Source of the DNA: DATHTK01 sp035463295
Lineage (GTDB): Bacteria > Actinomycetota > Rubrobacteria > Rubrobacterales > Rubrobacteraceae
Assembly: GCA_035463295.1 (NCBI GenBank)
Contig: DATHTK010000013.1
Location: 1-12,748 of the forward strand
Length of the DNA stretch: 12,748 bases
Direction of reading: 5' to 3'
Shown here: in pieces, positions 12,343 through 12,748 of the stretch
Numbering within the stretch: position 1 is the first letter of the stretch
Layout: each line of letters opens with the position of its first letter
The notes under the pieces: model-generated
What the model was told of the DNA's origin: nothing
Databases searched by the model: none
What the model saw: only the letters and a program-made list of their open reading frames with translations
Made by a program: the position numbers and the translations under genes

Positions 12343-12748
12343 ATGGATCAACAGGTAGTCAAATTGGCCGAGGAGACGCTGGCGCGCCACGAGGCGCTCG
12401 CCACTGAGCTTTCGGACCCGAACATTTACTCCGACCAACGGCACTACGCCGAGGTCGCCAAAGAGCATGCCCGGATGCGGCGCGGCGCCGAGATGTCTCA
12501 AGCACTGCTGGACGCCATCGAGGAGGGGCAAGAGGCGCGGGAGCTGGTGCCGACTGCCGAGTCCAACGAGGAGCGCGAGTTCTACGCGGAGGAGGCGCAG
12601 GCGGCCGAGGAGCGGGTCGAGGAGCTTTCCGAGAGGATTCGGGCCGAGCTTATAGACCGCGACCCTAACGACGATAAGGACGTGATCGTAGAGATACGAT
12701 CCGGCGCGGGAGGGGACGAGGCTGCCCTGTTCGCGGGGGAACTCTTCG
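12343..12748 (+). CDS. prfA: Peptide chain release factor 1, N-terminal part
   Basis: The gene runs off the window; 135 codons are visible of about 360 expected. RF1 recognises UAA and UAG stop codons in the ribosome and triggers release of the finished protein. Visible parts are the N-terminal helical domain (1-105, rich in Glu and Ala, coiled-coil-like) and the start of the PCRF domain, with VIVEIRSGAGGDEAALFAGELF at the end, where the GAGGDEA motif is diagnostic. The anticodon-like PxT and catalytic GGQ motifs lie beyond the window. IRSGAGGDE is shared with RF2, so RF1 rests on the ATG start without the RF2 frameshift site and on the rpmE-DUF1385-prfA neighbourhood. The ATG at 12343 has a strong Shine-Dalgarno. 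The 92-base gap before it is G-rich and structured. Confidence 0.92.
   Translation, partial: MDQQVVKLAEETLARHEALATELSDPNIYSDQRHYAEVAKEHARMRRGAEMSQALLDAIEEGQEARELVPTAESNEEREFYAEEAQAAEERVEELSERIRAELIDRDPNDDKDVIVEIRSGAGGDEAALFAGELF

Noticed and set aside
1..12748. Mobile element, phage, defence system or CRISPR array
   Set aside because: No transposase, integrase, toxin, nuclease cluster, spaced direct repeats or terminal repeats were found; gene order is of a core chromosomal type.

Overview
The window is a GC-rich bacterial chromosome segment, about two-thirds G+C, with many GTG and TTG starts and dense, mostly + strand genes. Gene content and style (dodecin, SigK/RskA-type sigma/anti-sigma pair, DUF3006 next to argS, a Rho with a long charged insert, a homologue of the archaeal cyclic 2,3-diphosphoglycerate synthetase) suggest a deep-branching actinobacterium of the Rubrobacter type. 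That assignment is an inference from content, not a database match. No CRISPR array, tRNA, rRNA, insertion sequence or prophage was seen.

Layout. Bases 1-816 hold the 3' end of a GH63-like glycosidase of the mannosylglycerate/glucosylglycerate-hydrolase kind. It converges on a minus-strand group: ECF sigma factor (2448-1861), overlapping RskA-type anti-sigma factor (1864-1130), then dodecin (1043-834). Divergent from the sigma gene runs walJ-rlmH (2640-3942). A structured 160-base gap follows, then a probably leaderless DUF3006-argS pair (4104-5962). Next come a metallophosphoesterase and a cyclic-2,3-diphosphoglycerate-synthetase-like gene (6091-8280), and a structured leader with a divergent GlpX-like gene (about 8276-9442). 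The window ends with the housekeeping block rho, rpmE (type B), DUF1385 and the start of prfA (9507-12748). glpX-rho-rpmE-(DUF1385)-prfA resembles the order known in Firmicutes such as Bacillus subtilis, and walJ with rlmH nearby also occurs there.

How the parts work together. The minus-strand group is a self-contained regulatory unit: a sigma factor, its membrane-anchored inhibitor, and a flavin-binding protein that may share the transcript. The + strand carries core translation and RNA functions: RlmH (23S methylation), ArgS, L31, RF1 and Rho. Embedded among them is the most unusual part: a phosphoesterase, a P-loop enzyme related to the archaeal maker of a cyclic phosphoglycerate solute, and a GlpX homologue that has lost or changed several expected metal ligands. 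Together these look like a small, poorly described phosphometabolite module. Several leaders (dodecin, GlpX-like, prfA) can fold so that the ribosome-binding site is paired, and three promoters share the extended -10 form TGCTA-A/T-N-A/C-T.
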